From: Nocardioides pinisoli
Lineage (GTDB): Bacteria; Actinomycetota; Actinomycetes; Propionibacteriales; Nocardioidaceae
Direction of reading: 5' to 3'
Assembly: GCF_024199985.1 (NCBI RefSeq)
Contig: NZ_JANARS010000001.1
Coordinates: forward strand, 434,001 to 498,000
Length of the DNA stretch: 64,000 bases
In this document: in pieces, positions 1 through 7,921 of the stretch
How the letters are laid out: every line of letters starts with the position of its first letter
Numbering within the stretch: the stretch's first letter is position 1
Program-made: the position numbers and the translations under genes
The notes under the pieces: generated by a model
What the model was told of the DNA's origin: nothing
The model's input: the letters and a program-made list of their open reading frames with translations, nothing else
The model's database searches: none

Positions 1-1262
1 CGGAACTGGCCGCCGAGCTCGGGCGAGGCCTCGAAGAGCGTCACCGCGAAGCCGCGCTCGGCGGCGCTCGTCGCGGCGGCGAGGCCGGCGGGGCCGGCGC
101 CGACGACGGCCACGGCCTGCTTGCGGAGCGTCGGCATCAGCACGAGCTCGGTCTCGTGGCAGGCGCGCGGGTTGACCAGGCAGGACGCCCGCTCGTTGCT
201 GAAGACGTGGTCGAGGCAGGCCTGGTTGCAGGCGATGCAGGTGTTGATCTCGTCGGCGCGCTCGTCCATCGCCTTGGCGACGAAGGCCGGGTCGGCCAGC
301 AGCGGCCGCGCCATCGAGACGAGGTCGGCCTCGCCGGCGGCGAGGATGTCCTCGGCGAGCTCGGGGGTGTTGATCCGGTTGGACGCGCAGACCGGCACGT
401 CGACGACCTGCTTGAGGCGCGCGGTGTGAGAGCGCCAGGCGCCGCGGGGGACCTGCGTGATGATCGTCGGCACCCGCGCCTCGTGCCAGCCGATGCCGGT
501 GTTGAAGACGGTGACGCCGGCGGCCTGCAGGTGCAGCGCCAGCTCGGCGGTCTCCTCCCAGGTCTGCCCGCCCTCGACGAGGTCGAGCAGCGAGATCCGG
601 TAGACGATCGGGAAGTCGGGGCCGACCAGCTCGCGCGACCGGCGTACGACCTCGACGGCGAAGTGCATGCGGCGCGCGGGCGAGCCGCCCCACTGGTCGT
701 CGCGGTCGTTGGTGCGCGCGGCCAGGAACTGGTTGATGAGGTAGCCCTCGGAGCCCATGATCTCGACCGCGTCGTAGCCGGCCTTGCGGGCGAGCGCGAC
801 GCTCTTGGCGAAGGCGGTCGCGGTGTGGTCGACCTCCTTGCTCGACATGGCGCTGGGCTTGAACGGCGTGATCGGCGACTTCTTGTCCGACGCGCTCTGC
901 GACAGCGGGTGGTAGCCGTAGCGCCCGGCGTGCAGCACCTGCAGCGCGATCGCCCCTCCGGCCTCGTGGACCGCGCCGGTGACCCGCTGGTGCCGCATCG
1001 CGTGGAGGCGGTTGGTCATCTCGCTGGCGAACGGCTTGAGCCAGCCGCGCTTGGTGGGCGCGTAGCCGCCGGTGATGATCAGGCCGACACCACCGCGGGC
1101 CCGCTCCTCGAAGAAGGCCGCGAGCTTGTCGATGTCCCAGGGGTGGTCCTCGAGCCCGGTGTGCATCGAGCCCATGACGACACGGTTGCGCAGCGTCAGC
1201 GCGTCGGGCCCGGTGCCGAGGGTGATCGGCTCGAGGAGGTGGGGGTAGCGGGGGTGCGTCAT
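1..1262 (-). CDS. fadH: 2,4-dienoyl-CoA reductase (FadH-type), C-terminus cut by window edge
   Basis: This is an old-yellow-enzyme type NADH:flavin oxidoreductase fused to an FAD/NAD(P) domain. It is expected to reduce 2,4-dienoyl-CoA during beta-oxidation of polyunsaturated acyl chains. About 420 residues are visible and the C-terminus lies outside the window. Residues 1-330 form the FMN TIM barrel. A 4Fe-4S cysteine set follows at C342, C345, C349 and C361, and a GAGPAG dinucleotide motif lies near residue 387. The ATG at 1262 overlaps the stop of the PadR gene by 4 bp, so the two are translationally coupled. Related trimethylamine or histamine dehydrogenases share the fold, but the beta-oxidation genes elsewhere in the window favour FadH. 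Confidence 0.8.
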   Translation of the reverse strand, partial: MTHPRYPHLLEPITLGTGPDALTLRNRVVMGSMHTGLEDHPWDIDKLAAFFEERARGGVGLIITGGYAPTKRGWLKPFASEMTNRLHAMRHQRVTGAVHEAGGAIALQVLHAGRYGYHPLSQSASDKKSPITPFKPSAMSSKEVDHTATAFAKSVALARKAGYDAVEIMGSEGYLINQFLAARTNDRDDQWGGSPARRMHFAVEVVRRSRELVGPDFPIVYRISLLDLVEGGQTWEETAELALHLQAAGVTVFNTGIGWHEARVPTIITQVPRGAWRSHTARLKQVVDVPVCASNRINTPELAEDILAAGEADLVSMARPLLADPAFVAKAMDERADEINTCIACNQACLDHVFSNERASCLVNPRACHETELVLMPTLRKQAVAVVGAGPAGLAAATSAAERGFAVTLFEASPELGGQF

Positions 1263-1825
1263 GCGGGCCTCTCTTCCACGACCTCGAGGTCGTGAGCCGT
1301 CAGGTAGTCGGTGATCCAGTCGATCCAGAAACGTTCGAGGCCGATGCCGCCGCGCAGCACGAGCCACTGGTCGAGCGCGGCCCCCTCGAGGGCGGCCGGC
1401 TCGGGGAACTGCTCGCGCTCCATCTGCTCGTACTGCGCGAGCCGGGTCGCGTGGTCGGCGCGCGCGTCGCGCAGGTGGGCCGCGAGCGCGGCGCGGTCGC
1501 CGTACGACGCTCCGCGCAGCTTGACCGCCAGCTCGCTGCGGAAGGTCTCCATCGGCATCGGCGTGGCCAGCCACTCCGCGAGCACGCGTCGCCCCTCGGC
1601 CGAGGGCGTGTGGACGCGCTTGTCCGGTCGTCCGTCCTGCTCGACGACCTCGACGCCCACCCAGCCGTCGGCCTCCATCCGCCCCAGCACGCGGTAGATC
1701 TGCTGGTGGGTGGCGTGCCAGAAGAAGCCCAGCGACTTCTCGAAGCGCCGGGTGAGCTCGAGCCCGCTCGCCGGGCGCTCGCTCAGCGCGACGAGGAGGG
1801 CGTGCTCGAGGGCCATGCGGGCCAT
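1259..1825 (-). CDS. PadR-family transcriptional regulator
   Basis: The 188-residue protein has an N-terminal winged helix (about residues 4-80, with recognition segment HATHQQIYRVLGRMEADG) and a helical C-terminal dimerisation domain, typical of the longer VirR/PadR type. It sits directly upstream of fadH with ATGA overlap and probably controls that operon. The start at 1825 was chosen because a perfect TGCAAC-N2-GTTGCA palindrome and a -10-like TAGGTC lie just upstream, with the hexamer 7 nt from the ATG. A second ATG at 1816 (MALEH) is possible. Autoregulation is inferred from the palindrome position. Confidence 0.85.
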   Translation of the reverse strand: MARMALEHALLVALSERPASGLELTRRFEKSLGFFWHATHQQIYRVLGRMEADGWVGVEVVEQDGRPDKRVHTPSAEGRRVLAEWLATPMPMETFRSELAVKLRGASYGDRAALAAHLRDARADHATRLAQYEQMEREQFPEPAALEGAALDQWLVLRGGIGLERFWIDWITDYLTAHDLEVVEERPA

Positions 1826-1832
1826 GGTGCCC

Positions 1833-1852
1833 GACCTATGCAACGAGTTGCA
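1833..1852 (-). promoter_or_regulatory. Leaderless promoter and PadR-type operator
   Basis: TGCAACGAGTTGCA (1839-1852) is a perfect 6-2-6 palindrome. On the minus strand it is followed by TAGGTC (1833-1838), 7 nt before the PadR start codon. The layout suggests a leaderless mRNA and an autoregulatory site. No clear -35 is visible. Confidence 0.5.
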
Positions 1853-1887
1853 AGCCTTCGAGGTCGGGCCGGCCGCGGGACTGGGCA

Positions 1888-1963
1888 GGGGAGTCCGACA
1901 CCTGGAGGGGGTTGCAACCCCCACGAAGTGGCGGACTCCCCGCTCGAGCGGGGAGTCCGCCGC
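1888..1963 (+). repeat. Palindromic intergenic repeat, copy 1 (REP-like)
   Basis: This 76-bp element sits between the divergent PadR and racemase genes. It consists of an arm GGGGAGTCCG, an internal palindrome GGGGGTTGCAACCCCC, then a perfect 30-bp palindrome at 1931-1960 that supplies the complementary arm and the first arm again. The same three-part unit is present in inverted orientation at 26317-26392. It could fold as alternative hairpins. Confidence 0.75.
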
Positions 1964-1987
1964 TGGCCCACACGGACCAGCCCACGG

Positions 1988-2008
1988 TGACAGCGGTGCT
2001 GTCATGAT
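1988..2008 (+). promoter_or_regulatory. Operator and leaderless -10 for the racemase gene
   Basis: TGACAGC-GGT-GCTGTCA (1988-2004) is a perfect 7-3-7 inverted repeat. It overlaps CATGAT (2003-2008), which lies 6 nt before the ATG at 2015, the spacing expected for a leaderless actinobacterial promoter. The cognate regulator is not evident. Confidence 0.5.
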
Positions 2009-2014
2009 CGGCGC

Positions 2015-3163
2015 ATGACGTACGAGCTGGGGCAGGGGACCGGGCCGCTGCGGGGGGTGCGGGTGGTGGAGGTCGCCGGCATCGGGCCGGGACCGCACGC
2101 GTGCATGCTGCTGGCCGACCTCGGCGCCGACGTGCTGCGCATCGACCGGCCGGGCGGCGGGATGTTCGGCATGGGCGAGAAGGACGTGCTCAACCGTGGC
2201 CGGCCGAGCGTCGCGCTCGACCTCAAGCACCCGGATGCCGTGCGGACGGTCCTCGACCTCGTCGAGCGCGCCGACGTGCTCGTCGAGGGGATGCGCCCCG
2301 GCGCGATGGAGCGGCTCGGGCTCGGTCCGGACGACTGCCGTGCCCGCAACGAGCGGTTGGTCTTCGCGCGGATGACCGGCTGGGGCCAGGACGGCCCGTG
2401 GAGCCGGGCCGCGGGCCACGACATGAACTACATCGCCGTCGCCGGCGCCCTCCACGGCCTCGGCCAGGACCGCGACCGCCCGCACTTCCCGAGCAACCTG
2501 CTCGGCGACTTCGGCGGCGGCTCGACCTACCTCGTCATCGGCGTCCTCGCCGCGCTGCTCGAGGCCCGCGCGAGCGGTCGCGGCCAGGTCGTCGACGCCG
2601 CGATCGTGGACGGCACCGCCCACCTCAACGCCATGGCCTCCACCTTCGCCGCCCTCGGCCTCGACACCGGCACCCGCCGTTCCGGGCTGCTCGACGGCGG
2701 CACCCCCTGGTACGACCTCTACGAGACCGCCGACGGCGAGCACGTCAGCGTCGCCGCGCTCGAGCCGCAGTTCTGGGCCGCGCTCGTCGAGCGCATCGGC
2801 GTCGACCTGCCCGACCGCGACGACCCGGCCAGCTCGCGTGCGATCAGGCAAGCCCTGACCCGCAGGTTCAAGGAGCGCACGCAGGCCGAGTGGGCCGAGG
2901 TCTTCGACGGCACGGACGCCTGCGTCGCGCCCGTCGTACCGCTCGCCGAGGCGCCCGCCCACCCGCACCTCGCGGCGCGGGGGACCTTCGTCGAGCACGG
3001 CGGCACCACCCAGCCGGCGCCGGCGCCGCGGTTCTCCCGGACCGCCTCCACCATCCGCAGCGCGCCCGCGCTGCCCGGTGAGCACACCCGCGAGGCGCTC
3101 GCCGCCTGGGGCGTCGAGGACGTGGACGCGCTCATCGACGCCGGCGTCGCCGTGCAAGCCTGA
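2015..3163 (+). CDS. CaiB/BaiF family CoA-transferase (alpha-methylacyl-CoA racemase-like)
   Basis: The 382-residue length and sequence match family III CoA transferases. The nearest type is alpha-methylacyl-CoA racemase: LLADLGADVLRIDRPGG at the N-terminus, RPGAMERLGLGP, and a GHDMNYIAVAGAL segment carrying the His/Asp expected in the racemase active site. The likely role is epimerisation of 2-methyl-branched acyl-CoAs before beta-oxidation. The start codon has no Shine-Dalgarno sequence but follows a leaderless-type -10. The downstream glutamine amidotransferase starts 4 bp after the stop, so the pair is probably cotranscribed. A CoA-transferase rather than racemase activity cannot be excluded. 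Confidence 0.85.
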   Translation: MTYELGQGTGPLRGVRVVEVAGIGPGPHACMLLADLGADVLRIDRPGGGMFGMGEKDVLNRGRPSVALDLKHPDAVRTVLDLVERADVLVEGMRPGAMERLGLGPDDCRARNERLVFARMTGWGQDGPWSRAAGHDMNYIAVAGALHGLGQDRDRPHFPSNLLGDFGGGSTYLVIGVLAALLEARASGRGQVVDAAIVDGTAHLNAMASTFAALGLDTGTRRSGLLDGGTPWYDLYETADGEHVSVAALEPQFWAALVERIGVDLPDRDDPASSRAIRQALTRRFKERTQAEWAEVFDGTDACVAPVVPLAEAPAHPHLAARGTFVEHGGTTQPAPAPRFSRTASTIRSAPALPGEHTREALAAWGVEDVDALIDAGVAVQA

Positions 3164-3167
3164 CCCG

Positions 3168-3962
3168 GTGCGGCCCTTCCTCTTCCTCGGCACCCGTGCC
3201 GAGGACGACGTCGCCCAGCAGGAGTACGACGCCGTGCTCGCCGGCTGCGGCCTCCGCCCCGACGAGCTGGTCCGGATGCGGCTCGAGGCGACCCCGCTCG
3301 GGGAGGTGGACCTCGACGACTGGTCCGGGATCATCCTCGGCGGCGGCCCCTTCAACATGTCCGACCCCGACGACGCCAAGTCGCCGGCGCAGCGCCGGGC
3401 CGAGGCCGAGCTCCGGTCGCTGGCCGTGCGCGTGGTCGAGGCGGACTTCCCGTTCCTGGGCGCCTGCTACGGCATCGGCGTGCTCGGCACCCTGCGGGGC
3501 GGCGTGGTCGACCGGACCTTCGGGGAGCCGATCGGCGCCCTGCCCGTGCGGCTCACCGACGCCGGCCGCGACGACCCGCTCTTCGGCACGCTGCCGGCGG
3601 AGTTCGCGGCCTACCTCGGCCACAAGGAGGCGGTCTCCCGGCTGCCCGACGGTGCCGTGCTGCTGGCTGCGACCGTCACCTGCCCGGTGCACGCGTTCCG
3701 GATCGGGCGCAACGTCTACGCCACCCAGTTCCACCCCGAGCTCGACGCGGTCGCGATCTGCGACCGGATCGACGCCTACAGCGCCCACGGCTACTACGAG
3801 CCCCACGAGCGGGAGCAGCTCAAGGCCGCCGCCCGCGAGGCGATGGTGACCGAGCCGGTGCGGCTTCTCGCCCGCTTCGTGGAGCTCCACGCCCGGGAGT
3901 GGCCGGCTGACCGTAACTCGCAGTTACCTTCCCGGGTGCGGTCGCCTAGGCTCGAGGGGTGA
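3168..3962 (+). CDS. Class I glutamine amidotransferase-like protein
   Basis: The 264-residue protein has the GATase-1 fold with nucleophile C100 in GACYG and the distal pair H189/E191 in QFHPE. It is a stand-alone GMP-synthase-like amidotransferase of unassigned substrate. The GTG start at 3168 follows the racemase stop by 4 bp. Longer in-frame extensions would run back into the racemase gene and are not family-like. The 3' end carries the promoter and operator of ethA and overlaps the ethA start as GTGA. Confidence 0.8.
   Translation: MRPFLFLGTRAEDDVAQQEYDAVLAGCGLRPDELVRMRLEATPLGEVDLDDWSGIILGGGPFNMSDPDDAKSPAQRRAEAELRSLAVRVVEADFPFLGACYGIGVLGTLRGGVVDRTFGEPIGALPVRLTDAGRDDPLFGTLPAEFAAYLGHKEAVSRLPDGAVLLAATVTCPVHAFRIGRNVYATQFHPELDAVAICDRIDAYSAHGYYEPHEREQLKAAAREAMVTEPVRLLARFVELHAREWPADRNSQLPSRVRSPRLEG
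3913..3952 (+). promoter_or_regulatory. Promoter and operator of the ethA-like gene
   Basis: A TTACCT (3924-3929) / 17 bp / TAGGCT (3947-3952) promoter lies inside the end of the upstream gene. TAGGCT is 6 nt before the GTG at 3959, so the mRNA is probably leaderless. GTAACT-CGC-AGTTAC (3913-3927) is a perfect inverted repeat covering the -35, as a repressor site would. Confidence 0.6.
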
Positions 3963-5407
3963 CGACTGCCGAGCACGTCGACGTGCTGATCATCGGGGCT
4001 GGCCTGTCGGGCATCGGCGCGGCGGCCCACCTCGCCAAGGACCTGCCCGGGACGTCGTACGCCGTCCTGGAGCGGCGCGCGGTCAGCGGCGGCACGTGGG
4101 ACCTCTTCCGCTACCCCGGAGTCCGCTCGGACTCCGACATGCACACCCTGGGCTACCGCTTCCGCCCGTGGCGCGGCGACACCGCGCTGGCCGACGGGGC
4201 CTCGATCCTCGACTACCTCCGCGACACCGCCCGCGAGTACGACGTCGACCGCCACGTCCGCTACGGCCACCGCGTCGTCGCGGCCGACTGGGACTCGCCC
4301 ACCGCGCGGTGGACGGTGACCGCCGAGGTCGACGGCGAGCGGCGCACGATGACCGCCGGCTTCCTGTGGGCGTGCAGCGGCTACTACGACTACGACGCCG
4401 GCTACACGCCGCACTTCGAGGGCCAGGAGCGCTTCGGCGGGCAGCTGATCCATCCGCAGCACTGGCCCGAGGACCTCGACCACACCGGCAAGCGGATCGT
4501 CGTCATCGGCTCGGGCGCGACCGCCGTCACCCTCGTGCCCGCCCTCGCCCGGAGCGGCGCCGCCCACGTGACGATGCTGCAGCGCTCGCCGACCTACGTC
4601 CTGTCGGTGCCGGCCCGGGACGCGGTGAAGGGCCGGCTGACGCGGCTCGTCGGGGAGGAGCGGTCCTACGTCGCCACCCGGTGGAAGAACATCGCGCTGC
4701 AGTCGGCGCTCTACCGCGCGAGCCGGCGCCGGCCCGACCTGGTGCGGCGGCTCGTCCGCAGGACCAACGTCGCCCAGCTCCCGCCCGGCTACGCCGTCGA
4801 CACGCACTTCAACCCGACCTACGACCCGTGGGACCAGCGGATGTGCCTGGTGCCCGACGGTGACCTCTTCCGCGCCATCAAGGACGGCCGGGCCGAGGTG
4901 GTCACCGGCCGCATCGCCACCTTCACCGAGACCGGCCTGGAGCTGGAGTCGGGGGAGCGGCTCGAGGCCGACGTCGTGGTCACCGCGACCGGTCTCAACC
5001 TGCAGGTCTTCGGCGGCGCCGGGCTCAGCGTCGACGGCGAGCCGGTCGAGCCGAGCCGGACCATGGCCTACCGCGCGATGATGCTCTCGGGCGTGCCCAA
5101 CTTCGCCTTCACCATCGGCTACACCAACGCCTCCTGGACGCTCAAGGCCGACCTCGTCGCGGAGTACGTCGTCCGGCTGCTGACGCGGCTGCGGTCCACC
5201 GGGACCAGGTCGGTCGTCCCCGTGCGCGACCCGGACGTCGAGGAGGTGCCGTTGATGGACTTCGACGCCGGCTACGTGCAACGGGTCGTCCACACGCTGC
5301 CGCGCCAGGGCACCCGGGCCCCCTGGACGCTCAAGCAGAGCTACCTCCACGACGCGCGCACGATCCGTCGCGCACGGCTCGACGACGGCGTCCTGCGCTG
5401 GTCCTGA
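3959..5407 (+). CDS. ethA: EthA-type FAD-dependent Baeyer-Villiger monooxygenase
   Basis: The 482-residue protein closely resembles mycobacterial EthA (about 489 aa) along its whole length. Visible features are GAGLSG at 13-18 for FAD, GGTWDLFRYPG at 44-54, the Baeyer-Villiger fingerprint FGGQLIHPQHWP at 159-170 and GSGATA at 184-189 for NADPH. The family converts ketones to esters and oxidises thiocarbonyls; EthA activates ethionamide in mycobacteria. Unlike the mycobacterial locus, no TetR-type ethR gene is adjacent, although a repressor-like palindrome overlaps its promoter. The natural substrate is unknown. Confidence 0.88.
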   Translation: MTTAEHVDVLIIGAGLSGIGAAAHLAKDLPGTSYAVLERRAVSGGTWDLFRYPGVRSDSDMHTLGYRFRPWRGDTALADGASILDYLRDTAREYDVDRHVRYGHRVVAADWDSPTARWTVTAEVDGERRTMTAGFLWACSGYYDYDAGYTPHFEGQERFGGQLIHPQHWPEDLDHTGKRIVVIGSGATAVTLVPALARSGAAHVTMLQRSPTYVLSVPARDAVKGRLTRLVGEERSYVATRWKNIALQSALYRASRRRPDLVRRLVRRTNVAQLPPGYAVDTHFNPTYDPWDQRMCLVPDGDLFRAIKDGRAEVVTGRIATFTETGLELESGERLEADVVVTATGLNLQVFGGAGLSVDGEPVEPSRTMAYRAMMLSGVPNFAFTIGYTNASWTLKADLVAEYVVRLLTRLRSTGTRSVVPVRDPDVEEVPLMDFDAGYVQRVVHTLPRQGTRAPWTLKQSYLHDARTIRRARLDDGVLRWS

Positions 5408-5418
5408 GGTGATCCACG

Positions 5419-5432
5419 TGGAAGCGCTCCCA
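5419..5432 (+). promoter_or_regulatory. CebR-type operator O1
   Basis: TGGAAGCGCTCCCA matches the LacI-family CebR consensus TGGGAGCGCTCCCA with one change. It lies 89 bp upstream of a second copy, upstream of the promoter of the sugar transport operon. Paired sites would allow looping by the CebR encoded at the end of the operon. Confidence 0.75.
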
Positions 5433-5461
5433 CATTTCGGGGACGAGTTCTGCCGGAGCCG

Positions 5462-5491
5462 TTGACACAGCCGTGTGACGGCGGTCATAGT
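5462..5491 (+). promoter_or_regulatory. Promoter of the cellobiose operon
   Basis: TTGACA (5462-5467) is a consensus -35. CATAGT (5486-5491) gives an 18-bp spacer (TCATAG one base earlier gives 17). The predicted start near 5498 places operator O2 just downstream, suited to blocking initiation or early elongation. Confidence 0.65.
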
Positions 5492-5507
5492 GACTGCCGG
5501 ACGGTAG

Positions 5508-5521
5508 TGGAAGCGCTCTCA
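5508..5521 (+). promoter_or_regulatory. CebR-type operator O2
   Basis: TGGAAGCGCTCTCA differs from the consensus CebR palindrome at two positions. It lies about 10-20 bp after the predicted transcription start. Confidence 0.75.
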
Positions 5522-5590
5522 CCCCCGCTCACGTCCACCTCCCGGCCGGGCAACCAGCCCGGCACCCCGCAGGACGGCAGGAGTGCAGTG

Positions 5591-6868
5591 GTGCAGACAA
5601 GGAACCGGCGAGTCCGACTCGCCTCGAGCGCGCTGATGGCGCTCACCCTCGCAGCGACGGCCGCCGCGTGCGGCAGCGACGACGAGGGCACGACAGCAGA
5701 CGGCAAGGTCAAGCTCACCGTCGCGACCTTCAACGAGTTCGGCTACGAAGAGCTCATCGAGGAGTACAACGCGATGCAGGACGACGTCGTCGTCGAGCAG
5801 AAGAAGGCCGGAACGGCCAACGAGCACCAGGACAACCTCTACACCAAGCTCGCCGCCGGGTCGGGTCTCTCCGACATCGAGGCGATCGAGGTCGACTGGT
5901 GGTCGGCGCTCATGGAGCAGTCCGACGCCTTCGCCGACCTCTCCGACCCCGAGGTCGAGGGTCGCTGGCTGGACTGGAAGACCGAGGCCGCGACGACGCC
6001 GGACGGCGCCCTGATCGGCTACGGCACCGACATCGGCCCGGAGGGCATCTGCTACCGCGCCGACCTCTTCGAGAAGGCCGGGATGCCGACCGACCGCGAG
6101 AAGGTCGCCGAGATGTTCGGCACGTGGGACGACTACTTCGAGGCCGGTCGCCAGTTCGTGAAGAAGGTGCCCGACACCGCCTGGTACGACTCCTCCGGTG
6201 GCACCGCGCAGGCGATGATCAACCAGGTCGAGTACTCCTTCGAGGACGAGGACAACACCGTCATCGCCGCGGAGAACCCGGAGGTGAAGGAGGTCTTCGA
6301 CACGATCACCGCCAACGCCGCCGACGGCCTGTCCACCGGCCTCACGCAGTGGAGCGAGGACTGGACCGCGTCCTTCCAGGACAACGGCTTCGCCACGATG
6401 GCCTGCCCGGGCTGGATGCTCGGGGTCATCGAGGGCAACGCCGACGGCGTCGAGGGCTGGGACATCGCCAACGTCTTCCCCGGCGGGGGCGGCAACTGGG
6501 GCGGCTCCTACCTCACCGTCCCGGCGCAGGGCGACAACGTCGAGGAGGCCAAGGAGCTGGCCAAGTGGCTGACCGCTCCCGAGCAGCAGATCAAGGCGTT
6601 CGAGGCCAAGGGCACGTTCCCCAGCCAGGCCGAGGCCCTGGACGACCCGGCGCTGACCGGATCGACCAACGCGTTCTTCAACGACGCACCGACCGGCGAG
6701 ATCCTCGCCGACCGCGCCGAGGCAGTGCCGTTCATCGCGCACAAGGGACCGAAGTTCGCCGACATCAACACGGCGTTCCAACAGGCCATCCAGCGTGTCG
6801 ACGAGGGTCAGGAGTCGGCCGACGAGGCCTGGGACTCCTTCCTCGCCGACATCGAGCGGCTCGGCTGA
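5591..6868 (+). CDS. cebE: Cellobiose/cello-oligosaccharide ABC transporter, substrate-binding lipoprotein
   Basis: This is a family 1 extracellular solute-binding protein of about 425 residues. It has a positively charged N-terminus, a hydrophobic stretch and a lipobox-like AAAC with C27 followed by GSDDEG. A Ser/Asp-rich linker precedes the binding domain. The GTG at 5591 has AGGAG 7 nt upstream (GTG 5588 is an alternative). It is the first gene of an operon with two permeases, a GH1 beta-glucosidase and a CebR-like repressor, under CebR-type operators. This makes cellobiose or cellotriose the most likely ligand. No ATPase is encoded here, as expected for systems sharing an MsiK-type ATPase. 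Confidence 0.8.
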   Translation: MQTRNRRVRLASSALMALTLAATAAACGSDDEGTTADGKVKLTVATFNEFGYEELIEEYNAMQDDVVVEQKKAGTANEHQDNLYTKLAAGSGLSDIEAIEVDWWSALMEQSDAFADLSDPEVEGRWLDWKTEAATTPDGALIGYGTDIGPEGICYRADLFEKAGMPTDREKVAEMFGTWDDYFEAGRQFVKKVPDTAWYDSSGGTAQAMINQVEYSFEDEDNTVIAAENPEVKEVFDTITANAADGLSTGLTQWSEDWTASFQDNGFATMACPGWMLGVIEGNADGVEGWDIANVFPGGGGNWGGSYLTVPAQGDNVEEAKELAKWLTAPEQQIKAFEAKGTFPSQAEALDDPALTGSTNAFFNDAPTGEILADRAEAVPFIAHKGPKFADINTAFQQAIQRVDEGQESADEAWDSFLADIERLG

Positions 6869-6871
6869 CCC

Positions 6872-7921
6872 TTGAAGACGAGGGCAGGATCCGCTGCCGC
6901 GCAGCCAGTCGGGGACACCGGCGCCTCCTCGGTGTCCCCGACCGGTCCGCGGCCTGTCGCGCCCGGTCCGCGGCGTGACCGCGCACCGCGCGCGGAGTGG
7001 CGTCAGCGGTTGTCGATGCTGGACGTCAAGCTCACGCCCTACGTCTTCGTGTCACCGTTCTTCCTGCTGTTCCTGGTCGTCGGGATGTTCCCGCTGGGCT
7101 ACACGGCGTGGGTCTCGGTGCACGACTGGGGCCTGTTGTCGGGGCAGGGCGCCTTCAGCGGCCTGGACAACTACCGCCGGGTCCTGGAGGACCGCTACTT
7201 CTGGAACGCGCTGCGCAACACCATCAGCATCTTCGTGCTGTCCTCGGTGCCGCAGGTGCTGATCGCCCTCGCCCTCGCGGGTCTGCTCGACACCCAGCTG
7301 CGGGCCCGGACGCTGTGGCGGATGAGCGTGCTGCTGCCCTTCGTCGTGGCGCCGGCCGCGGTGGCGCTGATCTTCGGCAACGTCTTCGGCGACCGCTACG
7401 GCCTGGCCAACGAGCTCGTGCAGTGGATCGGGCTCGACCCCATCCGCTGGCACGTCGACACGCTGGCCAGCCACGTCGCGATCGCGTCGATGGTCAACTG
7501 GCGCTGGACCGGCTACAACGCGCTGATCCTCCTGGCCGCCATGCAGGCCGTGCCCCGTGACGTCTACGAGTCGGCGGCGCTCGACGGGGCCGGTCGCGTC
7601 CGGCAGTTCGTCTCGATCACCGTGCCGATGATCCGCCCGACCGTGATCTTCGTGATCATCACCTCCACCATCGGCGGCCTGCAGATCTTCGCCGAGCCCC
7701 GGCTCTTCGACACCCAGGGCCTGGGCGGCGCGGACCGGCAGTACCAGACGCTCACGATGTACCTCTGGGAGCTCGGCTGGCGGGTGCGCGACCTCGGCAT
7801 GGCGTCGGCCGTGGCGTGGCTGCTCTTCCTGATCATCATCGTCTTCGCCCTGCTCAACCTGCTCCTGAGCCGCCGTGCCGGCGCGATGAAGGGGCACGCC
7901 AAGAAAGGGGTCCGCCGATGA
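6872..7921 (+). CDS. cebF: Sugar ABC transporter permease (CebF-like)
   Basis: The protein of up to 349 residues has a polar N-terminal extension of about 50 residues, then six predicted membrane segments starting at LTPYVFVSPFFLLFLVVG. The inner-membrane EAA loop is visible as YESAALDGAGRVRQFVSI. It pairs with the next permease to form the cellobiose channel. The start is uncertain: TTG 6872, directly after cebE, keeps the full frame, but ATG 7016 (MLDVKLTPY) would give a more usual length. The stop overlaps the next start as ATGA. Confidence 0.8.
   Translation: MKTRAGSAAAQPVGDTGASSVSPTGPRPVAPGPRRDRAPRAEWRQRLSMLDVKLTPYVFVSPFFLLFLVVGMFPLGYTAWVSVHDWGLLSGQGAFSGLDNYRRVLEDRYFWNALRNTISIFVLSSVPQVLIALALAGLLDTQLRARTLWRMSVLLPFVVAPAAVALIFGNVFGDRYGLANELVQWIGLDPIRWHVDTLASHVAIASMVNWRWTGYNALILLAAMQAVPRDVYESAALDGAGRVRQFVSITVPMIRPTVIFVIITSTIGGLQIFAEPRLFDTQGLGGADRQYQTLTMYLWELGWRVRDLGMASAVAWLLFLIIIVFALLNLLLSRRAGAMKGHAKKGVRR

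Noticed and set aside
3078..3167. Earlier start for the glutamine amidotransferase
   Set aside because: It would overlap the end of the racemase gene by about 85 bp and add residues absent from the family; GTG 3168 is directly after the racemase stop.
1259..3379. A 706-codon open frame on the minus strand that includes the PadR gene
   Set aside because: Only the last 188 codons resemble a protein family. The rest is the shadow of the racemase gene, as usual in very GC-rich DNA.
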